Below the pieces are notes generated by a model. It did not search any database. It saw only the letters and a list, made by a program, of their open reading frames with translations, and was not told where the DNA came from. A program made the translations under genes and the position numbers. From assembly GCA_023653785.1 (NCBI GenBank), contig JAMKCH010007089.1:1-64000 (forward strand): a stretch of 64,000 bases of DNA, in the 5' to 3' direction. Positions within the stretch are counted from its first letter, which is position 1; every line of letters starts with the position of its first letter. Below, piece by piece: positions 34,245 to 46,399 of this stretch. The DNA is from Ophioderma brevispina. Its lineage: Eukaryota > Echinodermata > Ophiuroidea > Amphilepidida > Ophiodermatidae.

Positions 34245-35150
34245 CCATCCAGTATCATAAATGTGTTTCAAAAAAATTGATGTGGGCATTTTTGTTACAG
34301 CTTGCAACCATGTCAGATCAATTGCTCATATGGTATAGTTTTTCTCAATAGAGTTGTTGCAAAAATACCAATTTATTTTTTTGTCCTTTTGGGCCAAAAA
34401 GATGATTTTTGGCAAAAATAAGATTTTTGAGATTTTGATGTCTTTGCTATCTTCAAACAAGCTTATACCATAAATTACCACATTTAAGTAATTTGGACTA
34501 TAAGTTTCGTCTAAATCACAACTTAAAGAAATTAAAAAAATAAGAAAATAAAAGCATTCCAGAGCTTTTAAGGTCTTTTTTAAAAATATTGTTATTTTTT
34601 GAACTTCTGATGCACCTAACATGGTTTATAAAGTAAGCCAAAAGCAACAAAAACACATTACAACAGTCTGTTTGAGAACCTAAAGTGGGAATGCTTTTAC
34701 TTTTAGTAGAAATTACAGTAGTGTTCACTTTAAAGGGGGCAATCTAGGATATTTTACACTTATGCTGTTTCATCGGATGAACATTCACATAGTGATTGTG
34801 GCCCGAATACTGATTTTTCTGATTTCACTGTATTTGTTAACTAGCTATAACATGTAGTTTTAGATGAAAATCATTTTTTTAAAAAAAGGCAATATGGGCT
34901 ATATTTTAGTCATAATTAACAATTAATGTATTAAAAAACAAGGAAATATTAAAAAAAAAAACATTCCAGAACATTTAAGGTCATTTTTCTCAACATAAAT
35001 AATTTGGGAACCAAGGTTTACAACATGTTTAAGTAAGCACAAAAATATCAAAACATGTTACAACTGTTTTGACTGACCTAACATTATATCACTTTTTAAT
35101 TAGAAATAACGCTCATAGTTTTTCCCATGTACGAAACCCCTATTGGACCC
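34245..35150. repeat. Left inverted arm of satellite flanking the DIRS fragment
   Basis: The region starts with a word near GATGTGGGCATTTTTGTTAC and GTCAGATCAATTGCTCATAT. It contains two units of a roughly 400-bp AT-rich sequence (marks: AGCATTCCAGAG, GGGCAATCTAGGATAT, TAGTCATAATTAAC). It is the reverse complement of DNA at about 38300-40475. Its outer end matches 40375-40475 in inverse orientation. Confidence 0.85.
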
Positions 35151-35199
35151 TCAACATCATTTAGTTTGATTTTGCTAAATCCATTGCATTCACTGGGGG

Positions 35200-37815
35200 T
35201 GAAACTCGTTCTATTATTTGTTCTATCCGATTTTTGATAAGGTCTTTACAAATACATATTCCAATACTTTGCTTTGTGTTCCTAATTTCAGATTATCTGT
35301 AGGACACCAAGGTGTGTGCATCTTGGTCCAATCATTGGGTTTCCTCGCGTCCTCACCAAAGAGAATCAGTGCTAGTTTCCGTCCCAGAGTTCCTCATTTT
35401 CTGGGGACAATCATCCAATTCGACATGGGGGTGGTCTTCCCCACAGATCAAAGGGTTGCGACCTGGTAAAGAATGCTCTCGTATGTTCACGATCTCTGGT
35501 ATAGCCGAGTTCGCCTGTTTTGGTTACGGCTCCTAGGCCTGATGGCCTGCCTGATCAGTACAGTACCGCTTTGCAGACCTCAGATTGCGGTTGATTCAGA
35601 TCCATCTTCTGAAGTCATTACGACGCATGGCATCAACACCTCTGTCGATGAAGATCCTAGGCAGTCAAAACTGCTCCCCTCCTTAAGATGGTGGATGCAT
35701 GCCCCCAATCTGAATGTTGGGATTCCCTTCCCCAAGCCATAACCAACTTTAGTTTCTGACAAACCCGTGCGTCGAAAAAGGTTGGGGAGCTCACCCTCCT
35801 CGACACGGCAAAAGATTGTCAGGCCTTTTTGGACCGCTGGCCAAGCTCACATCACCTCAATGTGCTAGAGCTGTGGGCATATTTTGTTGGCGCTAATTGC
35901 GGGCGGGCCCCCTCGTCAGGGGGGAATTTCTGACAGTTCGTTGCGACACAGGACAGTCGTAACATACCTCAACAAGGAAGGGGTGCACAAAGAGGTCGTA
36001 CCCTTGCAAGGAACTATCCGACTCCTCCATTGGTGTCAGAAACGGGGAATCTCCCTCGGGGGAAACATCTCCCCGGGGCAAGACAATGGTCCCTGGGGCG
36101 GATGCTCTTCCGGGGAGGGGTCCACGTCTCATCCTCCCGCATCGAAGGTGAGGGGTTTTCAGCGGAATGGCAACCCCTTCCTCAGTGTGTCGAAAGGAAT
36201 CTTTCAACAAATCGACCGCTGTTTTTGGCCTCAGCCCTGGGATCATCAACTCCCTGTGTACTCTTGGAGCCGGGATCCGCAGGCAGCGGGGCAAGATACC
36301 CTAGTGGCAGACTGGTCCCAATTTGATCGGGTACGCCTTTCCTTCCTCCACTGCAAATTATTTCCTAGGGTGTTGGAGATTCGTCCCGTCCACCCACTGC
36401 GTGATCCTCCTAATAGCCCCACTGTGGCCCAGACAGCCATGGTTTCCTCGGCTTCTTGATCTGTTGGTGGGAGACCCAGTCTGTTTACCAAGCGCAAGGG
36501 ACTTTCTTGCAGTCCCACAATCGCTTCAGAAGATCCCTGAGAACAATTACTACGCCCTCCAATTGATGTTGGGACATTTCAGGAATCATTCTCGAGGCGG
36601 GACTTCTGAACAGGCTGGCCGCTTAATCGCTGCAAAAGCAAGGCGAAGTTCGACCAGACGTACTATATTTCCACAGACTTAAAAACGTACTAACCATTGG
36701 GGTTGGTCCAGTCAACCGATTAATCCATATACAGCATCTTTAGGACAAGTAGGGGTGTCTTTCTTGCTGACATATTTCTAGGGGGCGTGCTCCCTCGCAC
36801 AGCTCAAGCATACCGTACAGCTATTGGGGCATAGTGCATCATGATTTTAAAGAGATTGGATGTCGGTCTCCTCTAGTCCAGCTCTCAATAGCCTTATTAA
36901 ACGCATGTTCTCTGAACGCCCGAATTCTCGATCTCTGGTCCCGGCATGGGACCCCTCTGGTTTCTTCAGTTTGTGGCCCCTGAAGCCTTTGAGCCCATTG
37001 ACCAAGCCAGTCCTCCTGTATCTTTACGCAGGAGACAGCATTTTTAGTGGCCACAGCCTGTGGACGGAGGGGTTCAGAGATTCATGCCCTTCTATTGAGG
37101 AAGCTCCCCTGAGATTTCCCCGAATGGGTTACATCCTCCAAGGGCTGGGATTTTTTACAACAACCAAACTATTCTTTCACTCCTGCTCCAGTATACTTGC
37201 CAGACTTGGCAAGAACCGCTTGGGGCTGCGAGAAGCCCTGGGTGCGCCTGTAAGAAGAGCGCCTTAGTTGGTATATCCACCGTACAGAAAGTATAAAAGG
37301 TGTTAATGTTAAGCATTTGTTCTTAACTTCGACTTCTCCACATGGACCTGCAGCCAAGGAGCACAATTGGCCGCTGGATTACTCAAGTGAATTCATGACG
37401 CCTATGAAAAACATCAATCTAGAATCATCGGGTCAAGGGTTCGCGCCCATGACATAAGATCCCGACCACTCTGGCCCTGTATTCGGGGGCTCCCCTGCAA
37501 TGATCATATGATGCTTGCCCTTTCCTACTTCTTCCTGGACTTTCTTCCTTTTCTTCCTCCGCCTAAACTATCCAGTGTCAATCTGTGCAATAGTCCGTGT
37601 CGTGGGAGTAGGTTGATTATGTGTAGTATATTTTCCCTCTCGCCGTGAAAGGGGATAAACAAGCATATGATACCTACCTCCCACGACTGATGCCCTATCT
37701 CATGTTTCGTAAGCCACCCCTCAAGAAAGTCAGACCTTTGGGTGCAGAAAACGCGTATTGGTTTCAAGGACGATCCCCTAGTTTTTGGCTCCCGACGTGA
37801 ATTGCGCATTTGCTA
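35200..37815 (+). pseudogene. DIRS-like retrotransposon pol: RT end, RNase H, tyrosine recombinase
   Basis: This GC-rich block translates, across frames, into a DIRS-type pol. Late RT is FLGTIIQFDMGVVFPTDQRV (35395-35455). RNase H-like parts are a WWMHAPNLNVG stretch, a WGAH-like stretch (about 35790), and RTVVTYLNKEG at about 35950. The post-RH region includes PLWPRQPWFPRLLDLLVGDP (36415-36475). The tyrosine recombinase has RMFSERPNSRSLVPAWD (36901-36952), then GRRGSEIHALLLR at 37062-37100, carrying the first catalytic Arg. AHDIRSR follows, with the His-x-x-Arg pair at 37448-37459. Gag and the RT N-terminus are absent, and frameshifts are many. A methyltransferase is not seen. It is inactive. 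Confidence 0.88.
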
Positions 37816-38299
37816 TAATTATGTTTGTTAACAAAGTAAGTTATCATGTGAAGCATGATACAATACAAATAATGTGTTTCATTTGTAGTGAAATCAGTAA
37901 CATTAATATTTTTGGCCAAGCTTTTAACCAACAGTTAAGTAATACTTTTACTGAACTCTGAAAGTATTTGTAATCTTATACAGGCTGTAAGATGCTATTT
38001 ATATTATATAAAAAGTCAAAGAAGTAATATATTAATTAGGTTACATCTTCGTAAGGTCTACTGTTCCCTGTCATTAAGTCAGCTGATTTTATCAAATTAA
38101 CATAATTTTGGAGGCAATGTCTTAAAATACATAAGTTTCTTGTTTTTTTTTTTCTACATTGATGTTAATTATGACCCACGTGTGTCGTTCAAATTGGTTT
38201 CAAACTGTTTTTACCTAACTATGTTGAAGTTATCAAGTACAATTTAACAGGGAAATAGCAAATCAAATTTTCAGTCCAAATCACCAATTTTGATTAGTC

Positions 38300-40475
38300 C
38301 TGTGACTAAACAACATTTTAACAACCTAGACTGCCCCCTTATCCCCTTAAAAAGGTACCCCAGCTTTTTTCTATTCAAAAGTGAGAGCATTGTATTTTAG
38401 GTCAGTCAAACTATTCTAACATGTTTTAATGATTTTTGGTGCTTACTTTAAACATGTTTCTAATCATTATTCCAATATAACATTATGTTGAGAACATGAC
38501 CTTACATGCTCTGAAATGTTTTTATTTTCCTTTGTTTTTTACTACTACATTAGGTGGTTAATTATGACTATAATATAGCCCAAACAAATTCAGTGAAACA
38601 GAAAATCCAATTTTGGATCGGACCAAAATCAACTATGTGAATTTTATCCGATGATATAGCAATCATTGTACATATCCTGATTGCCCCTTTAAAAGTTACA
38701 CTACGGTAATTTCTACTTAAAAGTAAACGAATTCACACTTTAGTTCAAACCAACTGTGTTAATATGTGTTTTTTTTATGCTTTTGTGGCTTGCTTTTAAC
38801 ATGTTATGCACATCATTGTATGGAAATAAACAATATTTTGAGAAACTTGACCTTAAATGCGCTTGAAAGCTATTTTATTTTCTTGTTTTTTAATACTTAA
38901 TTAGTTAATTATGACTAAAATATAAGCCCATTGGTTAAAACTTGACTTTCATCTAAAACTACATGTCTGCTAGTTCCAAATACAGTGAAATCAGAAATCC
39001 AATTTCGGACCAAAATCACTATGTGAATGTTTATCCGATGATATGCAATCATTGTAACATATGCTAGATTGCCCCTTTAAAGTATCACTACTGTAATTTT
39101 CTGCTTAAAAGTAAAAAGCATTCCCACTTTAGGTCAAACAGAACGGTGTTATGTGTTTTGGATGCTTTTGTGGCTTACTTTAACATGTTATGTGCATCAT
39201 ATTCCACTAAAACAATATTTTGAGAAAAATGACCTTAAATGTTCTGGAATGCTTTTATTTTCTTTTCTTTTAATTATCCTTTAAATTGTTATTTAAGACG
39301 TAACTATCGTCCACCATCTACTATAAAAGTGGGTAATTTTCTGTAACTTGTTTGAAGATAGCAATACAAAATCAAAACTCAAAATCAATTTTTGTGGCCA
39401 AAAATCATCTTTTTTTGCCCAAAAAGCCAAAATAAATTTGTATTTTTGGCAACAACTCTTATGGGAAACTATACCATATGAGCGTTTATCTGACATGTGA
39501 ATGTTTATTTATCCTAGTTGATATAGCAATCATTGTAACATACCCTAGAAATTTTTGCGCCCCTTTTAAAAAGTTAACACGACGAATTTCCTACTAAAAG
39601 TAAAACGCATTCTCCACTTTCGGTCAAAACAGAACTGTGTTAATATGAATGGTTTTTTTATGTCTTTTTTGCTACTTTTAACATGTTATGCACATCATTA
39701 GTTTTTTTTAAATAAAAAACAATATTTTGAAACTGACATTAAATGCGCTGAAAGCTTTTTATTTTCTTTGTTTTTTAACTACATTAATTAGTTAATTATG
39801 TCTAAAATATAGCCCAAGTTGGTTGAAACTGACTTTCATCTAACACTACATGTCTTCTAGTTACCAATACAGTGTAAATCAGAAAATCCAATTTTTCGGG
39901 ACGCAAATCCTATGTAATTTTATTGTGTGGGGTCCGTATGATATAGCAATCATTGTCATATCCTAGATTGCCCCTTTAAAGTCTCACTACTAGTAATTTC
40001 TGCTTAAAAGTAAAAAGCATTCCCACTTTAAGGTCAAACAAACTGTGTTTAATGTTGTTTTTGATGCTTTTTGGTGCTTACTTTAACATGTTATTGCATC
40101 AATAAGTTCAAAATAAACAATATTTTGAGAAAAATGACCTTAAATGTTCTGGAATGCTTTATTTTCTTCATTTTAATTATCTTTATTTTTTATTTAGACG
40201 TAAATATAGTCCAAATACTTTAAACAAGTGGTAATTTTCTGAATAAAGCTGTTTTGAAGATATCAAAATACATCAATAATCGTCAAAAATCATATTTTGG
40301 CCAAAAATCATCTTTTTTGGCCCAAAAAGGCCGAAAAATTAAATTGTTTGTCGGCAACAACTCTTATGAGAAACTAAACCATATGAGCAGTTGATCTGAC
40401 GTGGTTGCCAGCTTGTAAAACAAAAAATGCCCACATAAGTTTTTCTGAACAAACCATTTATGCTACTTGGCTGGC
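38300..40475. repeat. Right inverted arm: tandem array of about 400-bp AT-rich satellite units
   Basis: The landmark ATTGCCCCTTTAAAG recurs near 38331, 38680, 39069, 39555 and 39967, giving units of roughly 350-490 bp. Each unit carries TTTTAACATGTTATGCAC, GACCTTAAATG..CTGAAA, TTAGTTAATTATGACTAAAA and CATCTAACACTACATGTCT-like words. The array is the inverse of 34245-35150 but longer (about five units against two). Numerous single-base indels separate the units. No ORF is conserved. Confidence 0.88.
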
Positions 40476-40479
40476 TGTG

Positions 40480-41110
40480 GAATAGTCCAGGTTTCTCAAA
40501 ATCGATAAACTAGGTTATCTCGGATTATCTAAAAATGATGATTATGATTGTTAAAATCTCTGAATCACATTTAGATCGAATTTGCTAGACCTACTTTTTC
40601 GATTGGTTATCGAATTTGATAACTTAGTTTCGATTGGATTTACCCAGGTTATCAAATCCTGACTATCCGTTTGCGATATGGTAAACCTACTTTTTCAATC
40701 GAAAGCAAAGCGTTATCAAATTGATAATCGCGGTTATCAGAACCAGGAGTGATAAAAATATAGCGTGGTGTTTTTTGGTGATAATCCTAGATTCTCAATC
40801 GAGCATTATCAAATTTGATAAAACTGTGAAACTTCAATATCGACCCCCGATATCATGGAATTTTCATAAACTATTTTTTATTGATAAAAACATTGTTTTT
40901 TTTATTTCAAGAAAACACCAGGATTTTCAACGTTGGTAATAGTGGGTGTCTCACAATCCTGAAATCGACCGATATCACGGGTTTTTGATAATCTGATTTT
41001 CATTTTGAAAAACTAGGTTGTCAGATTCGATTCTCAATTCGATAATCAAGGCTTATTAAATTCGATTATCTGGTTTATCAAATTTGATAAGTTGGGTTTA
41101 TCAAACGAGC
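40480..41110. repeat. Block rich in ATCAAATTTGATAA palindromes
   Basis: Short palindromic words based on TTATCAAATTTGATAA and TCGATTATC recur more than a dozen times on both strands. The build resembles the CAACTG element at 33032 (a short element saturated with one word), but I cannot define clear terminal repeats. The right limit is near TTTATCAAACGAGCG at 41098-41112. Confidence 0.6.
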
Positions 41111-41114
41111 GTGT

Positions 41115-43870
41115 GGTATTTAATTACGTGTACGTTGTGGTGGATGTTTGTTCCTTGGTACAAAGTGGTGGTCAGTATCATGTTCAGCGAAGAGTTTTTC
41201 CTCATTTCTGGGTAGGTAACTTCTTGGTAAAATATTGTTAGTTAAATTTCACGTTAAGCTTCTAAGCCACATTAATACTAAAGTACCCGTTCAGAAATTA
41301 TTGACATCTCAAATGGTTTAATGAAAAATATTTTAAAAATCTGCCTTATTGATACCTACGATATTTAAATAGTTTGCAGTGATAAAAATCTGAGCTTCCT
41401 CGTAAATATCGTATGCGTTTAAACAAAAAAAACCTGTTTTTCATTTAACAATACTAATGAGGATCCTGGGCCAATTTTGTTTTTTTTTCGGCCGCGTTTT
41501 TTAACGCTGCATATAATTTGGCTTATATTTTTGTATTTGTCTAACTTTTTATTTTCGCTGCATGGCGCAAAAAAAAAATTCAAATTCCATCGCGTCTTTG
41601 CGTGAATGGAATTAGAAGGGGTCCTAGGAGCCCCCACCTGTGCACTAATGCTAGTGCCTATGACAAAATGAAAAATGTAAATAGAGTTACTGTGATTGGA
41701 GTTTCGTTAATGCATACACACTAGTACATAAACAACGTAAACTAATTAATTACAAATTTTCTTGACGTCTATAGTTAGTCATGGTGCATAATATTTATTA
41801 AACATCAATAGCGGTTGACTGTAAAACCTATGGTAAATATAACACGTAACCCTAAAAATATAAAATGGCATGAGACATTTAGGTTTGTGCTGAATAGGGT
41901 AATATAGTTCATTCTTCACCCAATTATTAAAACAATCAAAAGTCTAGGTGAATCAATGGCCTAGAATAAAGGCAAAAACAAAATTAGTGTCTTTTCTTTT
42001 TCGCACTATTTTGACGCAAAAATCAATGTGTTGCCTCCTAGTTTTCTTACTTAACATGTTGTTTTCTTTCATGGTGATATCTGAAGCCTTCTAACAGGTG
42101 GGGGATGTGGATGTCATGAAGGGGTCTATAAGCATGGGTCCCTAGGAAACCCCACCCCCAGGCACTGAAACGGCAAGGCAAACCCCCTACGGCGGAGATA
42201 GGTGTGTTCAAAGCTGTTGCCACGTTTAGGTTACTGTACGAAAAGCTCATCTCGCAATCAACTTGAATGTTTTATCAAGATCAATAACTTACTTTGAGAA
42301 CTTATATAGTAATGCTGCAGAAGCCTGTTAGACTTTTTGACATGATCAGTGAGGCTTAAGGGCTCCTTTTTATCGTCTTGCAATATCGTCCTCTAGAGAA
42401 CGGAGAACGATTGATATAATCCTGCCTAGAAGCAAGACGATTTTTTAAACGACTGACATAGTCATTGTGACTGGGGGCTTTTAAAGGGTATCGGAAATAT
42501 TTTCCTAGTGTGAGGATATGCCATTCCACATAGGTTGAGGACTTGGAAACCATGAAAACTTGAATACCTTTAATTTAAAAGTCTCAGCGTCATACATATA
42601 GAGAATGAACACGTTTCGTGAAGACTTTCAATTGAATTGTTATTTGATAAGTTTTAAAAAGCAATATTAAAACTGGTTTTGAGTTAATTGTCTACGATTA
42701 GTGAAGCTTGTTAGAAAAATAGAATCGAATTTTAAGTTCACAGAAGTTCAAATAAATATTACGTGATTTGTACAACATGACCAGAATTTAAAAAAAAAGG
42801 AGAATACGATTAAATACAATTGTTGGCAACAAGCTTTGCATCTGACACAGGCGCGGCTAATGCCACAATTTAAATTTCATTATCAAATTCTACCAAAAGT
42901 AACATGGCCAGAGCTGAAAATTGTCTAAAATTTTTAAACAGGAAATAATTGAAAGAACCGTAATCAATGGTCACATATATAAATTACACTAAGGCGAGAC
43001 GATTTTACCTTTCGAATCCTCACTGGCGACGCTGGTAAGTGGGGAAATCCAGACAATTTAGAGACCACTTTTTAACGCGTTCCCCAGATAATACCTAGGA
43101 ACAATGATCCCTAGATGTACATAAATGGTACGGGAGTACTCTAGATAAACACCATACCCATTATCTAGACTTCGTCTTTTTCCCTACAGACCACGGCGGT
43201 TGGGCATTAAGTAGCTGAAAAAAAATAATAAATTTACAGAAGTAAATTTATATACATAATAGACGTCTGTTATGCTTAATAGTAACATCTTACGTGAGAC
43301 ATAGAAACATAAACAAGAGATAAACGTTGTAATATTCATGAACTACATACTATCTCTTTTTATAATCTCATATAATTAACCACAAAAGTGTAAAGAAATG
43401 TTGTGTTGAAAAAGTAAACAGATTGTACAAGATGTAATTGACATTTTTTACCCAGGCCTATGAGCACTATGTACCTTTGAAATCAATATGGAGCATAAAA
43501 GAAAGCATTCAAAGGGATTCAAATATAAACCGCATTGACAAAGACGTAATTTGTAAAGATTCTTCCAGTCGCAGATTCGTTAATAGACTCTAAGAAGGTA
43601 TTTGATACTTTTGGTTTAATTTCACAACCTTCGAATCTTTCTATTGTGAAAATCACATATTAAGGTGATTCAAATTATTCTCATAATACATCATGTTTCA
43701 ATAATTATCTGTAAATATCTGTTTCTGTAATTGTATATAATAAATAATGCTTCCAGTATTGTAAATTTACAGGAACAAATACCAAAATAGAACATCCATA
43801 ACAACAAACAAAAAAAAAAACAAAATAAAGAAACAAAAAAAATAATAATAAAATAAAAAAACGATGACAA
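41115..43870. other. No recognisable gene; A-rich tract at the right edge
   Basis: Only short ORFs without known motifs (for example minus-strand 41419-41637 and 42047-42250). A low-complexity A-rich stretch (AAAAAAAATAATAATAAAAT type) lies at 43805-43862. Confidence 0.45.
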
Positions 43871-43879
43871 TCAACATAT

Positions 43880-45110
43880 TAAAATAGCGGGCCGTATTGT
43901 AGACAGGATTATACTTAGCGTTACGGAATTTGTTATATCAGAACCTTGCGACAAAACAAAGCAACATGTTGAACATTTTTTTTCAGTCGATAGTACGTGA
44001 ACGTGAGGGCGAGGTTTGGGCGCCCCACGAACACTGACTTTACGGCTCGCTGACCTTACCAGATTATTCAATCTTTCATTATCGCGTATGAGTACATGGG
44101 GAAATGTAATGTAGTTTGGTTTAGTTTTTTTCATATACTAATTTTGACACAATGTGTTCCAATACAGAATTCATGGAGAATCTAAAAATCATGGGTGTCA
44201 TTTTAAAATGTGTTCTGGGGTGTTTTACAAGGGGGCAACATTTGTCAGGGGTAAACAATAAAAGGTTTAAATTGTTTTAAAATTATACCAGGTCTGTTCG
44301 GGCTGCTCATAGGTTCTAAAAGGTACAGTTATGCCATATTAGACCTATTGTTTAGACAATAGGCTCAAGGAGAGTGCAAGGTCATTATTTATAGAATGGT
44401 CCGATGTTGTTGAAACTGGTTTAAATCGTTCATGGGGTCATACAAATAAGATAACGTATATAGATCTGTGTTTCACCTTCAAAGTTAGACTTCTTTGAGT
44501 ATGGGACTTGTGGTATCCATAGACCCCTGTGGACCAAGGCCATATTGCCCTCTTTATTATTATCAAAAACGTCATTGACAAAGCGACCTTTATATTTTCG
44601 GCTCTGTACAGTAAGACGAACAATGTAGCACCATTTATAACAAACCGATGAATGCTGAATTTATCCTCCCAGTGGACCTCTGAAACCGTTTCAGTCTTTG
44701 TAACTCTGGTCATATAAGGCAACTCAGGGTTAGGGCAACACTATACCTTTCTGTAATCCTTGAAAGGTTACTGACATGATGGTTACTTTAAAACACATTT
44801 TGCCCGCTTTTATATTTTCCCACTGGATAAACAGTGTAAACTTTGTCCCCCTAGAATTTCATCAAGAACACATTTTAAAAAAAATGACACCATGGATGTT
44901 TGCGAATCCTCATACCAATTTTGATTTAGAAAACATGGTTGCAAGATTGTAATGAAATTTTCACAAAAATACAGTAGTTCCACATGTACTAGTATATAGT
45001 ATGGTGCTTTTATTCGTGTCATCATAACAACGTTTTTAGACGGTTTTATTCACGTCATAGAAAGTTGTAGATGGTTCTATGCATGTCGAGAGGGTTGACT
45101 TATTGCGGCT
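43880..45110. repeat. Second copy of the 33339 block, split by a fold-back element
   Basis: 43930-44090 matches 33380-33530 and 45010-45100 matches 33565-33630. The DNA between is a separate fold-back element. The block itself is more degraded than its partner. Confidence 0.7.
44091..44991. mobile_element. Fold-back element interrupting the duplicated block
   Basis: The ends read AGTACATGGGGAA and, complemented, AGTACATGTGGAA. Inside, CATGGGTGTCATTTTAAAAT pairs with the complement of ATTTTAAAAAAAATGACACC at 44872-44891. The intact partner at 33530-33560 lacks the element, which supports the borders. There is no ORF of note. Confidence 0.75.
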
Positions 45111-45114
45111 TCTG

Positions 45115-46130
45115 CAGACAGTGTGATCGAGGTCATTTCGCACGTTGTGCTGGATATGCAGACTTATTATGTTAGTACCATATACTAACTTTAAACTAAC
45201 ATTTATTTAATTAATGTTAAATATCCAATTACATGAGTACATTGATTCCAGTTTGTTTTTATTTCTGTACAAACGATGGTCCAAATACATGGTTTTGAAA
45301 ACTGCTTTGTAAAGATACAAGCTTTATCAAACAGGCATAATTTGGTTCAAACGAGATAGGTCCATTCGGTAACTTAAACACCATTATAATATTAAAATTT
45401 TTGTGCATAGTTGGAGAAAAATCGCAGAGAATAGACTCGTTTAGTAAAAATGACCGCAGAAAATATGCATTTTTTTATGTTTCTTGATTTGTCTTATGAT
45501 AATGATAACGACAAAGCGTCTAGTCTTGAAATAGACCAGTTTTCGTTGACACGTCCATGGCAAATGCTTTTTTTAGGTTAGGGTCGCTATAAGGACAGCG
45601 CCTGACCACCAAAACGGGGCGTGCCCCCCCCAGACCTGAAAAGGACTAAGGGGGTCTAGGTTTCAAATTAAAAAAAAATAGTCTACTAGCATAATTGAGA
45701 TATACATGATAGAAAAGTGTAAAATTCAGCTTTCTTGCTTGATGTTGGAGGTGGGTAAAAATGACTTCCGTTCAAATTTTATGCTCGATTAAGCAAGCAA
45801 TCCGCCGCACGTTCGATGCATTGGTGTATACAGTTTGTATGAAGAAAGTGATCTCACCTGTGAGTTTTAAGCAAATATAATTTTTAAAACCTCAAAAAAT
45901 AAAAAAAATAAAAACCTTTTCAAAATTATATGTATTAAAAACATTAAATAAATTAAGTATGCATCAAAACAAATCGGAAATTTCAGCCGCGGCAACATTC
46001 CATGTATTCTGTATAATTCATGCACCCAGGGAAATTGAATTGGTTAGTCGAGAGTAATAAAATTAATGATTTGGTTCAAAATCGTATATCGGAGTGGGTA
46101 AGATAGAAATGTGCGAACCACCGGAGAGTG
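45115..46130. other. No recognisable feature
   Basis: AT-rich sequence. A short C-run patch (GTGCCCCCCCCAGACC) lies near 45620. Confidence 0.4.
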
Positions 46131-46135
46131 ACATT

Positions 46136-46396
46136 TCATTGAAATAGGTAAGCGGTTCGGTCCGAAAAGGTTGGATTTTTATTTATATTGGTAGATGTGG
46201 TTCTACGTGACCCCCATTTACTTGTGTTAGTTTCATGATCAAACTCCCAAGCGGAAATGGTCTCTGGGTTGGGTCCTTGGGCACAACAGATTTTTTTAAG
46301 CTTTGGGCCACGTAAGTGCATGGGGTAGGACACGATTGGCTCGATTTGGGCATTGGGATCCAATGGTCAATTGACCTTTTTTGCACTTGTAGCCAT
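46136..46396 (-). pseudogene. Short coding-like ORF with one early stop
   Basis: From an ATG (complement of 46394-46396) the minus strand reads MATSAKKVN, a stop, then PLDPNAQIEPIVSYPMHLRG and on to a final stop at 46136, about 85 residues in all. The composition is protein-like (EFDHETNTSKWGSRRTT). I know no family. A chance ORF is possible. Confidence 0.3.
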
Positions 46397-46399
46397 TTT

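Noticed and set aside
35893..36518. Long minus-strand ORFs at 35893-36294 and 36246-36518
   Set aside because: They are shadows of the GC-rich DIRS pol on the plus strand.
37430..37470. tRNA-like GGGTTCGCGCCC box
   Set aside because: It lies in the tyrosine recombinase reading frame at the His-x-x-Arg motif, with no tRNA fold around it.
34245..40475. Intact DIRS element with normal inverted termini
   Set aside because: Gag and the RT N-terminus are missing, and the arms are tandem satellite units of unequal number. It is only a fragment in a composite.
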